The notes under the pieces were generated by a model. That model made no database searches. It had not been told where the DNA came from and was given only the letters and a program-made list of their open reading frames with translations. A stretch of DNA of 43,153 nt. It comes from CAIMUM01 sp034429715 (GTDB lineage Bacteria > Chloroflexota > Dehalococcoidia > GIF9 > UBA5629). This document shows, in pieces, positions 8,337 to 18,022 of this stretch; positions within the stretch are counted from its first letter, which is position 1; each line of letters begins with the position of its first letter. The stretch lies in NCBI GenBank assembly GCA_034429715.1, contig DAOUFR010000040.1:1-43153 (forward strand). Direction: 5' to 3'. The position numbers and the translations under genes are program-made.

Positions 8337-9644
8337 ATGAGCATACAACGTCTTAAGGTGCTCTTTCTGCCCGCCTGGTATCCATCGGAAGACAGTCCTG
8401 TAACAGGTATATTTGTCAGGGAACATGCCAGGGCAGCTCACCTTTATGCTGATGTCGTTGTTATTCATGCTTATCTTGATCCCTCCCCCGATAACCGGAG
8501 ACTATTTAGGACCAATGAAAGCGTTGAAGGTGGGATAAGAACAATACGAGTGAAATATGGTGGAGCTTTAGCGTCCGTCTGGAAAAAACTTAATGCCGGA
8601 AAACAAACTAATGAAAACAATAACGATTTTGAACTGAAGCATTCCACTTTGTGGAGCAAGCTTTTTTTAATTCCGGCTGCTATGGTCAACGATCTGCTAT
8701 ACAACTGGAGTATTATCACCGCTTTTCGTAAGCTGGTTAAGGAGGGATGGAAACCGGATATCATTCATTCTCATGTTTTCACAGCCGGTGTAACAGGGAT
8801 GATCATCGGCAAGCGGTTCAGGATTCCTGTGGTTATTACCGAACACTGGGATATTTTTCTTGATCGTAAATTAACATTGTTGGACCGATCAAAAGCTCGA
8901 TTTGCCATGAATAATGCAGGAATGATACTGCCGGTAAGCAGTGCACTGGAGGCGGCTATCAAAGCCTACGGGATTAAAAATATATTCGAAGTTGTACCTA
9001 ATGCCGTTAATACAGAAGTGTTCTATTTTAAATTATCCGATAACAGGAGGGAAAGCAGTAAAAAGAAGTTACTTTTCGTTGGGCTTCTGACACCTGTCAA
9101 AGGTGTTCCTTTTTTACTGCAAGCTATAAAGTCCCTGAAAAATTGCCGGCAGGATTTTATCTTGGATATTGTGGGGAATGGCCCCGGCAGATTGGATTAT
9201 GAGGAGCTCGCGAGGACACTTGGAGTCTGGGACCTGGTGAAATTTGCCGGACTTGTATCGAAGTCCGAGGTGGCAGAATTCATGAGAGCATGTGATTTTT
9301 TAGTCGCTCCGAGTTTGCATGAGACCTTCGGAGTAACTTTGATTGAAGTTATGGCTTGCGGTAAACCGGTGATTGCGACAAATGTTGGCGGCTCGCAAGA
9401 AATAGTAAATAACGAAGTTGGCCTTCTAATATCGCCTCAAGATGCTGAGTCGCTTACAAAAGCTATTGACTACATGCTGGATAATTTCATGAGCTATTCT
9501 CCTGAAAGGATAGAGAGGTATTCAAAGGAAAAATACGGATATGAGGCCGTTGGGAGCAAGCTGGACAGGATCTATAAGCAATTAGTATTTGGGGATCCTG
9601 GAGGTGTCAAAGTAGTCGATCAAGATCAAAGAAATGCCAGGTGA
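8337..9644 (+). CDS. GT4-type glycosyltransferase
   Basis: This 435-aa GT-B fold enzyme transfers a sugar from a nucleotide donor, probably to the lipid-linked glycan at the cytoplasmic membrane face. The N-terminal domain begins with LKVLFLPAWYPSEDSPVTGIF, typical of GT4 acceptor domains. The C-terminal domain starts with LLFVGLLTPVKGVPFLL and contains the E-x7-E donor motif in HETFGVTLIE (Glu about 329 and 337), followed by ACGKPVIATNVGGSQEIV. It lies about 100 nt after the STT3 gene in the same direction. The donor sugar cannot be read from the sequence. Confidence 0.88.
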   Translation: MSIQRLKVLFLPAWYPSEDSPVTGIFVREHARAAHLYADVVVIHAYLDPSPDNRRLFRTNESVEGGIRTIRVKYGGALASVWKKLNAGKQTNENNNDFELKHSTLWSKLFLIPAAMVNDLLYNWSIITAFRKLVKEGWKPDIIHSHVFTAGVTGMIIGKRFRIPVVITEHWDIFLDRKLTLLDRSKARFAMNNAGMILPVSSALEAAIKAYGIKNIFEVVPNAVNTEVFYFKLSDNRRESSKKKLLFVGLLTPVKGVPFLLQAIKSLKNCRQDFILDIVGNGPGRLDYEELARTLGVWDLVKFAGLVSKSEVAEFMRACDFLVAPSLHETFGVTLIEVMACGKPVIATNVGGSQEIVNNEVGLLISPQDAESLTKAIDYMLDNFMSYSPERIERYSKEKYGYEAVGSKLDRIYKQLVFGDPGGVKVVDQDQRNAR

Positions 9645-9698
9645 GCTGACATATCCGATTGATAATAATGCAACGAAGACTTTATAGTAAGTGACATA

Positions 9699-10463
9699 AT
9701 GAACCGGAACGAAGAATCCCACCGGATAATCGAATTTTATGAGCAATTGGGTTGCAATTTAGATAGTGCTCGCGAGAGACTGGATGCAGGTTGGAAAGTG
9801 AGAAGTATGTTGGAAGTAATACCAACCGATAAATTCAGTTCAGTGTTAGAGATTGGCGGTGGCAGCGCATTAGTGCTTAAAGGGATTACCTCTGCGGTGC
9901 ACACTGAAATAAAAATAAATTGTGACATAGCTGTTTCAGTGCTTAATGCAGCAAAGATCGAAATGGCAGAAGCCTTATTGATACGCGCAAGTGCTGATCA
10001 TTTACCATTCAGAGATTCGTCGATTGACCTTGTAATATTGTGCGACATTTTAGAGCATGTTGAGGATGTTGACCTACTGTTGAACGAAGCAAGAAGAATT
10101 GCAAAGCATATTGCTTTTAAAATACCGTTGGAAAAATGCGTAATGATCAGATTACAGGAAATTATCCGAAGGAAGAAATCTTACGGTTTAGGATGTCATC
10201 GGTCAGGACATTTATACACCTGGAATAAAAAGGACGCACTGTCCATTCTCCAGCGTGCAGGGCTGATACCCTTGAGCTACAGATTGGTGGAGCCGCCGGA
10301 GGAAATCAGGTACTACGGGCGATTAAAAAATCAGAAGGGATTTTCTATTAAAACGAGGTTGCTAAACTGGCTGGAGAAAACTACATATAATAGAATGAGA
10401 TGTGTGTATCGACTCCTGTTTGGCTCAACGCTGGTTGCCTTTGTTGAAGTTGGCAAACATTGA
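9699..10463 (+). CDS. Class I SAM-dependent methyltransferase
   Basis: This 254-aa methyltransferase has motif I VLEIGGGSALVL at residues 49-60 and the later LVILCDILEHVEDVDLLLNEARR block (motifs IV/V of Methyltransf_11-type enzymes). It probably O- or N-methylates a sugar residue, given glycosyltransferases and a flippase on either side. It is followed by about 220 AT-rich bases (10464-10686) in which no further gene is apparent. The region is noticeably AT-rich compared with the corrinoid operon. The precise acceptor is unknown; methylation of a glycan is inference from context. Confidence 0.75.
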   Translation: MNRNEESHRIIEFYEQLGCNLDSARERLDAGWKVRSMLEVIPTDKFSSVLEIGGGSALVLKGITSAVHTEIKINCDIAVSVLNAAKIEMAEALLIRASADHLPFRDSSIDLVILCDILEHVEDVDLLLNEARRIAKHIAFKIPLEKCVMIRLQEIIRRKKSYGLGCHRSGHLYTWNKKDALSILQRAGLIPLSYRLVEPPEEIRYYGRLKNQKGFSIKTRLLNWLEKTTYNRMRCVYRLLFGSTLVAFVEVGKH

Positions 10464-10686
10464 TGGCGGGAAAATTACCGGTGGCTGCTGCCAATCGTCA
10501 CAATATTCTTTCCTTATCAGATATATTAATTATCGTCCAGATGGCCATTTCCAGTGCATATTTTGATTAAAATAAAGGGCAGCCTAATTACATACCTGTC
10601 AGGTTGGTAAAACGTTACAATATGAATATATGAAATCGAAGTCTTGAATACTTCCATAAATAAAAGTATAAAAAGAAGATTTAGAA

Positions 10687-12258
10687 GTGAGTTACCGAGC
10701 ATCGACAGAAGCACAAAAATTCGGTAGCGATATTGTTTGGGTAGCTTTATCGCAAGTACTTACCTCTCTGCTTGGGATCTTAATCTTACCTGCTTTTACT
10801 AAATCCTATACGTCAGAGGTTTATGGAGTATGGACCCAGACCAATATAACTATGGCTTTGCTGACTACCATCTTCGCCCTTGGTCTTGGGACTGCTATAC
10901 AAAGATTTTTAGCAGGAGAAGAGGCCAGGGAAAAAAGACGCCGGGCCTTTGGCTCCATGCTTTGGACAGTTGTTGCATTCACATTTTTATCCCTGCCTAT
11001 CCCGATATTACTGGGGCAAGATCTCTCGGTTCTTATCTATAATAGTTCACAGTACCTTCCATTTGTCTATATGACTTTCCTTTGGGCCTTTGTACGAGCT
11101 CTGTTTTTCCTCTCCTCCTCATACATGATAGCCAGAGGAAAAATAAAGATGTTATCGGCTATTCAGGTTGCGATCTCTGTCATAACGGTAGTATTAATAA
11201 TTACGTTGGCGATAGCAGAGTATAACCTGGCCTGGATTATTGTCTGTTTAATCAGTATAGAAGCTCTTTTCACCGTGGCGATCCTTGCTGTGATAAGCAG
11301 AGAAATAGGCTTCCCCACGCCGTATTTTAAGCAAGCAAAAACATTCCTGGAATTCAGCGTGCCACTGGTACCGAATGTTCTGCTATTCTGGGTAATCACG
11401 TCCAGCGATCGGTATTTTATAGCTCATTTTACCGATTTGTCACAAGTAGCAATCTACAACGTATATTACAATCTGGCTAATATAATGCAATTTTTCTATA
11501 CGCCCATCTCTGTTATTCTCTTCCCCATATTGGCAAAATTCTGGGACAGAAACGAAATGTCGAGGGTGAGAAGCTACACTGAATACAGCAAAAAGCTATT
11601 TTTGCTGCTGGCTATCCCCGGCTCAGCCGGATTGTTTATCCTATGTCAGCCCGTACTCGTCATACTAACCACCCCTGAATACCTAGTCGGAGGGGCCCTG
11701 GTGTTGGTGATATCCGCAGGAATAATATTACAGGGCATATATATGATTAATATGTACATAATCTTCGTGGCAGGGAAAACAAGGTGGTTGCCCTTAATAA
11801 TTTTAGTAGCTGCTGCTGCCAATGTCGGCATAAATATGATACTAATACCCAGGATTGGTATAATTGGAGCGGCCATTGCGTCTCTGAGCTCCTACATCAT
11901 TATCGCCGGTATCGTGTCCATCTGGGCGATGCATTTATTAAACTATAAAATCGACTTCAAGTTCCTGGCAAAAGTGGTGCTGGCTACTCTTTTGATGGCT
12001 TTGTTCCTGAGTTTCATCAATATCAGCGGTGCCTTAAGCATCGTTCTATCCACAATTGCAGGAGTGATAATATATGCAATAGCACTATTCCTGCTAAGGA
12101 CGTTTTCAAGGGAAGAGGTGAGATTGGTACGGGAGATATTGGCTGGCTTAAATCTTAGAGTTTGGATGAAAGAATTTGCTATCGAGTCAAAACAATTGCC
12201 TGATCATGAGCAGAGCAAGGTGCAAGAGAGACAAGATGATAAAAAACCGGGCGAGTAA
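10687..12258 (+). CDS. Wzx-type polysaccharide/lipid-linked oligosaccharide flippase
   Basis: This 523-aa MATE/MOP-superfamily membrane protein has about 12-14 hydrophobic helices. The N-terminus (SDIVWVALSQVLTSLLGIL, then PAFTKSYTSEVYGVW) matches the opening of Wzx/RfbX proteins, and FLEFSVPLVPNVLLFW and SSDRYFIAHF mark the second half. It would flip lipid-linked glycan from the cytoplasmic to the outer face, supplying the STT3 enzyme. The start is a GTG at 10687. The C-terminal ~40 residues are hydrophilic and charged. An ABC-type flippase (PglK) was not seen in the window, so this is the likely translocator. Confidence 0.85.
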   Translation: MSYRASTEAQKFGSDIVWVALSQVLTSLLGILILPAFTKSYTSEVYGVWTQTNITMALLTTIFALGLGTAIQRFLAGEEAREKRRRAFGSMLWTVVAFTFLSLPIPILLGQDLSVLIYNSSQYLPFVYMTFLWAFVRALFFLSSSYMIARGKIKMLSAIQVAISVITVVLIITLAIAEYNLAWIIVCLISIEALFTVAILAVISREIGFPTPYFKQAKTFLEFSVPLVPNVLLFWVITSSDRYFIAHFTDLSQVAIYNVYYNLANIMQFFYTPISVILFPILAKFWDRNEMSRVRSYTEYSKKLFLLLAIPGSAGLFILCQPVLVILTTPEYLVGGALVLVISAGIILQGIYMINMYIIFVAGKTRWLPLIILVAAAANVGINMILIPRIGIIGAAIASLSSYIIIAGIVSIWAMHLLNYKIDFKFLAKVVLATLLMALFLSFINISGALSIVLSTIAGVIIYAIALFLLRTFSREEVRLVREILAGLNLRVWMKEFAIESKQLPDHEQSKVQERQDDKKPGE

Positions 12259-12284
12259 TAACGATAGGAAATAGAGGTTCAAGA

Positions 12285-13145
12285 ATGAATGACCGCTTGA
12301 ACGGAATCTATAAAACCCAACCCATCAAGTTTATTGATGGGATTCCAATATTCTCTGAGAATAATGAATATATCGAGAACTATGAAAAAATATCTGTTGA
12401 TCATATAGCAGCAACGGAGAAAACAGGAATTAATCCATTCATATCCGAAGATCTCTGGCTTGAGTCGGAGAAATCAACGAGAGATTTGATTCTTAAATAC
12501 TTTACGCAGACAAGCAGCATCAAAGTATTGGACGCGGGTGTTGGAATGGGACGCTTGTTAGCTCTATTACCAACATCTTTCGAAAAATACGGCATGGATA
12601 TCAGCATGGGCTACCTGAAAATTTCTAAAAGCAAGGGAACTAACGTCTGTTTATCAGCTATTGAGGATATGCCGTACCAGGAAAATGCGTTCGATTTGGT
12701 TATTTGCACAGATGTATTAGAACATGTTCTGGATTTAAATCTTGCCTGCAATAAACTCTTTTCTGTATTAAAAGAAAACGGCATGCTAATTGCAAGGGTT
12801 CCTTATCGAGAGAATTTGGATTCGTATGTGCGTTCTGTGTGTCCTTATAAATTTTCACATTTAAGAAGCTTCGACGAGCATTCATTAAGACTTTTGTTTG
12901 AAAACGTTTTTCAGTGCGAAGTCATCGAATATAAAAAAGCAGTATACAGGGCAATACGGCCTTTCTTTAAATATTCCCTACCATTACGTGGAGATATTTT
13001 ATTTAGCAGTATAATTTATCCTGCCAAATTTATTAGCAAGAAAGCTTATGAATATTTCGTAAGAAAACTCTACCACCCATATGTAATCAATATTGTGGTA
13101 AAAAAAAGGCCAACTATGGCAATAACGGGAGAGGTAACCCATTGA
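12285..13145 (+). CDS. Class I SAM-dependent methyltransferase
   Basis: This 286-aa protein has motif I VLDAGVGMGRLLALL near residues 83-97, an acidic motif II in YGMDIS, and FDLVICTDVLEHVLDLNLACNKLF, all typical of Methyltransf_11/25 enzymes. The N-terminal ~70 residues are specific to this protein. The C-terminal ~100 residues are basic and partly aromatic, perhaps for membrane or acceptor association. It lies 26 nt downstream of the flippase gene with the same orientation, in an AT-rich stretch. It probably modifies a glycan residue. Dissimilar to the other methyltransferase at 9699, so not a recent duplicate. Confidence 0.75.
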   Translation: MNDRLNGIYKTQPIKFIDGIPIFSENNEYIENYEKISVDHIAATEKTGINPFISEDLWLESEKSTRDLILKYFTQTSSIKVLDAGVGMGRLLALLPTSFEKYGMDISMGYLKISKSKGTNVCLSAIEDMPYQENAFDLVICTDVLEHVLDLNLACNKLFSVLKENGMLIARVPYRENLDSYVRSVCPYKFSHLRSFDEHSLRLLFENVFQCEVIEYKKAVYRAIRPFFKYSLPLRGDILFSSIIYPAKFISKKAYEYFVRKLYHPYVINIVVKKRPTMAITGEVTH

Positions 13146-13169
13146 CTGATGGGTAGCCTCTTAAGCTGA

Positions 13170-14519
13170 ATGAGAATTCTAATCATATACCATGCCGCCA
13201 ATACGGGGGATAGAGTAACATTCAATCAGCACCTTTATTCGTTCAGGAGATATTCAAAAGAAGAATGTTACTATTTAAATACAGCTTATGGTATACCTGA
13301 GTATATAAACAGAATCAACTTTGACCTCATCGTCTACCATTATTACTTTTTCGACCCGAATGTGCGTTTCAGTAAATTGAGTCGGCATGAAATGAATACG
13401 AAATACAGTTTATTAAAGCAACTGAAAGGATATAAAGTAGCTATTCCGCAGGATGAATATAGATGCACTGATAGGATGAACGAGTTCTTTTACGATTTAG
13501 GCATCAAAACCGTTTTTACATTAACCCCCGAAGCAGAGTGGCAAACAGTTTTTCCAAGGAGTAAATCCGGGCTGGAGCATTATTTTACTGTTTTGGCCGG
13601 ATATATAGATGAGCTAACTTTAGCAAAGCTTGAAAGATTACAGGTAAATATTAGCCATATATCAAGACCGATTGATGTCGGCTATAGAGGTTCCAGCCCG
13701 CCCTACTGGCTTGGAAAGGCCGGACTTATGAAATGGCAACTTACAGAAAGGTTTCTGAATACTCCATTTAAACATAATCTCAAACTTGATTTATCCAACG
13801 ACTATAAAGACATCTTTTATGGCTTTGACTGGTACAGATTTCTAAGCAAATGCCGTGTGGTCTTAGGTTGTGAGGGTGGCGCCAGTTTGCATGACCCGGA
13901 CGGTAGTATAAAAGAGAAGGTGGATCGATATGTTAAAGAGCACCCGGGTGCTGATTTTGAGGAGGTGGAAGCAGCCTGTTTCCCTGGTCAGGATGGGAAC
14001 CTAAATCTTTATGTGCCATCACCACGTATTTTTGATGCATGTATGACGCGGACTTGCCAGGCTTTAATAGCGGGAAATTATGGAGGAATAATGAAGCCCG
14101 GGGTGCATTACATAGAGATCAAGCAGGACTGGAGCAATATCAAGGATGTTATGGATCAAATAAAAGATGTGCAGTATTGTGAACAAATTGCCGCGAATGC
14201 GTATCGGGACATAGTTGGATCCGGACTTTTCACTTACCGACGTTTTGTCGAGTCGGTTATGAATCATGTGAAAAGCGTGTATCAGCCGGTTTCCGAGATC
14301 AGTCCTCGGGAGGCTTATTACTTGAAGATACTGAAATTACGCGGTAGGTTTCCATTTATTTTTGCGCCTGCTGCTTTTTTCAGTATAGACAGGGTACGAT
14401 ACATCGGTTATCGGATGTTGCTCAAGGTGAGGCGCCATGGTTATTACAAGAACCTTGAAGCTACATCAAGAAAGATAACAAAGAAATTGCAGGGTCGCAT
14501 CAGTGTATTATCGGTTTAA
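13170..14519 (+). CDS. Glycosyltransferase-like protein (GT-B / CgeB-like)
   Basis: This 449-aa protein begins MRILIIYHAANTGDRVTFNQHL and has an overall two-domain pattern resembling GT-B glycosyltransferases. An N-terminal domain contains YKVAIPQDEYRCTDRMNEF and a later domain contains CRVVLGCEGGASLHDPDG, and then a segment with PSPRIFDACMTRTCQALI and MKPGVHYIEIKQDWSN. The latter resembles the C-terminal part of CgeB/Glyco_trans_1_2 proteins, where a ribose/sugar-nucleotide site would lie. I do not recognise a specific product. It starts 24 nt after the methyltransferase gene. Role in building the glycan is inferred from context. Confidence 0.6.
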   Translation: MRILIIYHAANTGDRVTFNQHLYSFRRYSKEECYYLNTAYGIPEYINRINFDLIVYHYYFFDPNVRFSKLSRHEMNTKYSLLKQLKGYKVAIPQDEYRCTDRMNEFFYDLGIKTVFTLTPEAEWQTVFPRSKSGLEHYFTVLAGYIDELTLAKLERLQVNISHISRPIDVGYRGSSPPYWLGKAGLMKWQLTERFLNTPFKHNLKLDLSNDYKDIFYGFDWYRFLSKCRVVLGCEGGASLHDPDGSIKEKVDRYVKEHPGADFEEVEAACFPGQDGNLNLYVPSPRIFDACMTRTCQALIAGNYGGIMKPGVHYIEIKQDWSNIKDVMDQIKDVQYCEQIAANAYRDIVGSGLFTYRRFVESVMNHVKSVYQPVSEISPREAYYLKILKLRGRFPFIFAPAAFFSIDRVRYIGYRMLLKVRRHGYYKNLEATSRKITKKLQGRISVLSV

Positions 14520-14573
14520 TGAGGACCTATCACCTATCATGATAAGCTAAGGGGAGAATAATAACTATCGACT

Positions 14574-14809
14574 ATGCGGTCCGTTTATACAATAAATTTT
14601 ACAACGCGATGGGAATTCAAGAAATATTATGAATGGTTACTCAGGGAGTATTCATTGTTGGATAAGATTCTGGATTTCTACTGGTTGCGGGCTTCCTAAA
14701 AGAGGCTTTGAATGATGGAATGCAGAATGCAGAATATAGAGACTTCTTGAGCAGATTGGAGTACCATGAGAAGGGTTGCCCTAAGTATGAAACAAATATG
14801 CTGGGATAG
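14574..14809 (+). pseudogene. Frameshifted remnant of a short gene, family not recognised
   Basis: The 332-base gap between the glycosyltransferase-like gene and the amidotransferase (14520-14851) holds two adjoining open stretches in different frames. One runs from ATG 14574 to TAA 14697-14699 (41 codons, ending KILDFYWLRAS). The other is open from 14666 to TAG 14807-14809 and reads FLKEALNDGMQNAEYRDF and further charged, protein-like sequence. Joined by one frameshift near 14670-14696 they would give about 80 residues. Both look like coding sequence rather than random translation, but I cannot name a family, and the two could be chance. Confidence 0.3.
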
Positions 14810-14851
14810 GTGGGGAATACAGGGTATGTTAGCCCTGAGGATAGATTAAGT

Positions 14852-16786
14852 ATGTGTGGCATAGCCGGTATATTCAATACAAAATTGGAGGATTACCCTG
14901 GCCTCGAGCATGATTTGCGTGTCATGAACCATCTACAAGCTCATAGGGGGCCTGATGGCGATAATGTCTGGGTGCATTCAAGCGGTTCTCTTGGGTTCGG
15001 GCACAGGCGCCTTGCCATAATTGATTTAGTCAGCGGCAATCAGCCTCTAACAGACGCTTCCGGTAATACGATCTGCTGTAACGGCGAGATTTACAATTAC
15101 ATTGAGTTACGGGATGAGCTCAGGGGAGCTTACGCTTTCAGGACGAACTCGGACACCGAGGTTATTTTAGCGGCCTATGAAAAATGGGGCGCTGACTGTG
15201 TTAATCACCTGCGCGGTATGTTCTCATTTGCTATCTGGGATGAGAAAAAAAGGCAATTATTTTGCGCTCGCGACCGTTTTGGTATTAAACCTTTTTATTA
15301 CACGATACTTAATAATATTTTCTATTTTGCTACTGAAGTGAAGGCACTACTTCCCTTTCTGCCGGCGATATCGACAGACCTCGATGGTTTGAAGGACTAC
15401 CTTGTATTCCAGTTATGTATGGGCGACAAGACTTTATTTAATAATGTGAAATCCCTGCCGCCGGCCCATGTTATCTTGATCGGAACAGGTAAAATCCAAT
15501 CAAGACGATATTGGGAGGTCAACTATGATCTGGACTGGACTCATACGGACCGGTATTTTCAGAACAGGGTAAAAGAACTTCTTGAGGAATCGGTGCGGTT
15601 CCATCTTAGAAGCGATGTTCCGGTAGGCGCCTATTTGAGCGGCGGTTTGGATTCCAGCCTGGTGGCGACACTGGCCAGTAAACACCAAAAGGGGAAGGAG
15701 TTCAAAGTCTTCAATGGACGGTTCGATATAGGCAGTGAGTACGACGAGTCAGAATATGCCCGCGAGATAGCGGAGAAGAACGGCTTCACTCTTTTTGAGA
15801 TTGATATCAGCAGTAGAGATTTCATCGACAATATCAGAAAAGTCATCTATCACCTCGACTATCCGGTCGCCGGCCCTGGCTCCTTCCCGCAGTATATGGT
15901 ATCTGCAGTGGCAGGGGATAATTTGAAAGTCGCCTTAGGCGGCCAGGGGGGGGATGAGGTGTTTGGTGGCTATGCACGTTATCTTCTGGCGTATTTTGAG
16001 CAATGCATTAGCGGCGCCATCAACGGAACGTTGCACAATGGCAATTACATCGTCACATACGAATCAATAATTCCGAATTTGCGAATATTGAAGGGCTATG
16101 AACCGCTGATGAAGGAATTCTGGAGTGATGGCCTATTTGATTCAAGGGATAGGCGATATTTCCGTTTAATCAACAGGGCCAATACCTTGAGGGAGGAGAT
16201 TAACTGGGAAATTCTGGAACCTTATTCTGCCTTCGAGGTATTCAAGAACATATTCTGGGGCAAGAACGTCCAGAAGGAATCCTATTTCGACAGTATGACT
16301 CACTTCGATTTCAAGACTCTGTTGCCCGCTCTGTTGCATGTGGAGGACCGGATGAGCATGGCGCACGGATTGGAATCCAGGGTACCTATACTGGACCATC
16401 CCCTGATTGAGTTTGCAGCCACGGTGCCGTCTAATGTGAAGTTTGAAAATGGCAACCTCAAGCATCTTTTAAAAACTGCATTTAGTGACGTATTACCTGC
16501 AAGCATACTCAATAGAAAGGACAAGATGGGTTTCCCTGTGCCACTGAGTGAATGGATGAAGGGTGAATTAAAAGAGTTACTGGCCGATATTTTTTCCAGT
16601 ATGAAGGCGAGGCAAAGAGAATACTTAAACCCGAAATTTGATGTTGGCTCTTTGATTGATAACGAGAGTAAGTTTAGCCGCAAACTGTGGGGACTTCTGT
16701 GCCTGGAGATATGGCAACAGGAATTCCATGACAGGGCCGGTTATTATCGCGATATGGCAAATATAGAAGGGAGAAAATCCCGGTGA
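14852..16786 (+). CDS. asnB: Asparagine synthase-type glutamine amidotransferase (AsnB-like)
   Basis: This 644-aa protein has an N-terminal class II glutamine amidotransferase domain and a C-terminal ATP-pyrophosphatase synthetase domain. The catalytic cysteine must follow the initiator Met directly, which fixes the start at ATG 14852 (MCGIAGIF) rather than at upstream in-frame codons. Other visible signatures are GFGHRRLAIIDL, NGEIYNY, DRFGIKPFYY and the P-loop SGGLDSS at 263-269, then GGQGGDEVFGGYARY and RVPILDHPLIEF. In polysaccharide loci such enzymes amidate sugar uronic acids to carboxamides (WbpS-like). True asparagine synthesis is the alternative. A second, divergent copy lies at 19199. 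Confidence 0.87.
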   Translation: MCGIAGIFNTKLEDYPGLEHDLRVMNHLQAHRGPDGDNVWVHSSGSLGFGHRRLAIIDLVSGNQPLTDASGNTICCNGEIYNYIELRDELRGAYAFRTNSDTEVILAAYEKWGADCVNHLRGMFSFAIWDEKKRQLFCARDRFGIKPFYYTILNNIFYFATEVKALLPFLPAISTDLDGLKDYLVFQLCMGDKTLFNNVKSLPPAHVILIGTGKIQSRRYWEVNYDLDWTHTDRYFQNRVKELLEESVRFHLRSDVPVGAYLSGGLDSSLVATLASKHQKGKEFKVFNGRFDIGSEYDESEYAREIAEKNGFTLFEIDISSRDFIDNIRKVIYHLDYPVAGPGSFPQYMVSAVAGDNLKVALGGQGGDEVFGGYARYLLAYFEQCISGAINGTLHNGNYIVTYESIIPNLRILKGYEPLMKEFWSDGLFDSRDRRYFRLINRANTLREEINWEILEPYSAFEVFKNIFWGKNVQKESYFDSMTHFDFKTLLPALLHVEDRMSMAHGLESRVPILDHPLIEFAATVPSNVKFENGNLKHLLKTAFSDVLPASILNRKDKMGFPVPLSEWMKGELKELLADIFSSMKARQREYLNPKFDVGSLIDNESKFSRKLWGLLCLEIWQQEFHDRAGYYRDMANIEGRKSR

Positions 16787-16848
16787 GTGTTTTTCCCTTT
16801 GATGATTAACTCTGTTTTGGTCAGTTCGTTTTTCCCCATAAGATATGG

Positions 16849-16950
16849 ATGACACAAGCAGCAAAGAAATTGGAGGAACTGCCGGCAAGCGAGAGAAAAA
16901 GGATTACAGATGCATCAGTTAATGTAAATACAACACGTAGGGCATTGTGA
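16849..16950 (+). other. Possible 33-aa open frame, doubtful
   Basis: Between the amidotransferase and the next epimerase (16787-17065, 279 bases) the only protein-like stretch is an open frame beginning at ATG 16849, reading MTQAAKKLEELPASERKR and ending at TGA 16948-16950. The frame is open back to 16810. No ribosome-binding site is visible. It may be a gene remnant or chance. Confidence 0.15.
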
Positions 16951-17004
16951 AGGATGCCCTATGATCCTGATCATCTTATATAACCTCCGCGTATCCGCGG
17001 TTTT
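16939..17004 (+). terminator. Hairpins with T tract between amidotransferase and epimerase genes
   Basis: AGGGCAT (16939-16945) pairs with ATGCCCT (16954-16960). Further on, CCGCG (16987-16991) pairs with CGCGG (16996-17000) over a four-base loop and is followed by TTTTGT. The second hairpin resembles a short intrinsic terminator, so the block may be split into two transcripts here. Stems are short; strength not computed. Confidence 0.4.
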
Positions 17005-17065
17005 GTATTGCAAAAAAGATGCGGACTATTTTTGATCATAAGATTCAGATAGAGGAGAGCAAAAA

Positions 17066-18022
17066 ATGAGAATTTTAATCACCGGGGGTGCCGGATTTAT
17101 CGGTTCGCACCTTGCGGACAGGTTATTATCCGAGGGCCATGAATTATTGATAATAGATAACTATTCAACCGGACGACGAGATAATCTGACTCCCCGGCAG
17201 AAATTGAGCATAGTGGAAGGGAGCATCGTCGATGCAAAACTGGTTGATAAGCTGTTTGCGGAGTTTAAACCGGAACAGGTGGTACACGCGGCCGCCTCTT
17301 ATAAAGATCCTAATGCCTGGATAGAAGATGCGATGACGAATATAGTGGGAACGATCAACATCGTGCATGCCTCACGGGAGATAAAGATTAAAAGGCTCAT
17401 CTATTTTCAAACTTCACTATGCTATGGTATGAATCCCCTGGAGCAACCTGTTACTCTGAAACACCCTTTTTTTTCCGGAGGTTACTCTGGAGGCAGCAGT
17501 TATGCCATAAGTAAAACCGCCGGTGAGCAGTATATTGAGTTAAGCGGGCTCGACTTTATTTCATTCCGTTTAGCCAACGGATATGGCCCGCGAAATATAA
17601 CCGGACCACTGCCGACCTTCTACCAGCGCCTGACAACCGGAAAGCCCTGCTTTGTGATGGACACTCGTCGTGATTTCACATATATAGACGATATCGCTGA
17701 GGTGGTGATACGTGCTTTGAAAGGCATGGGTAAAAGAGGCTACTACAATATATCGACGGGATCAGATTGCTCTATAAAAGAGCTGTTTGATCTGGCAGTA
17801 AAGGCATTGGGCATCAAGCTTGACAAGGAAGTAGAGGTGAGGCAGCGTGGGCCTGATGATGTCTATACTATTCTTATAGATCCCTCTATGACGATTAAAG
17901 ACTTCCAGTTTAAAGCTTCAACACCTCTGGAAGAGGGAGTACAAAAGGCGATCGAGTGGTATAAGAAACATGGTATAACCGAAACCTTTACCCACTTGAG
18001 GCCGGTTGAGAAGAAAAAGTGA
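17066..18022 (+). CDS. NAD-dependent sugar-nucleotide epimerase/dehydratase (extended SDR)
   Basis: This 318-aa extended SDR has the Rossmann motif TGGAGFIGSH at residues 6-15, a substrate-site QTSLCYG (T116/S117) and the catalytic Y-x3-K in YAISK (Y146, K150). These features match UDP-glucose 4-epimerase, UDP-glucuronate decarboxylase and related enzymes acting on nucleotide sugars. The exact reaction cannot be fixed. GAGGAG lies a few bases before the ATG. The end overlaps the next epimerase gene by four bases (GTGA), showing translational coupling of two SDR enzymes that may act in sequence. Confidence 0.85.
   Translation: MRILITGGAGFIGSHLADRLLSEGHELLIIDNYSTGRRDNLTPRQKLSIVEGSIVDAKLVDKLFAEFKPEQVVHAAASYKDPNAWIEDAMTNIVGTINIVHASREIKIKRLIYFQTSLCYGMNPLEQPVTLKHPFFSGGYSGGSSYAISKTAGEQYIELSGLDFISFRLANGYGPRNITGPLPTFYQRLTTGKPCFVMDTRRDFTYIDDIAEVVIRALKGMGKRGYYNISTGSDCSIKELFDLAVKALGIKLDKEVEVRQRGPDDVYTILIDPSMTIKDFQFKASTPLEEGVQKAIEWYKKHGITETFTHLRPVEKKK

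Noticed and set aside
10464..10686. Small minus-strand open frame before the flippase gene
   Set aside because: It overlaps the flippase start, has no ribosome site and shows no recognisable protein character.
14810..14851. Upstream start for the first AsnB-like gene
   Set aside because: Class II amidotransferases need Cys directly after the initiator Met, which is met only at ATG 14852.
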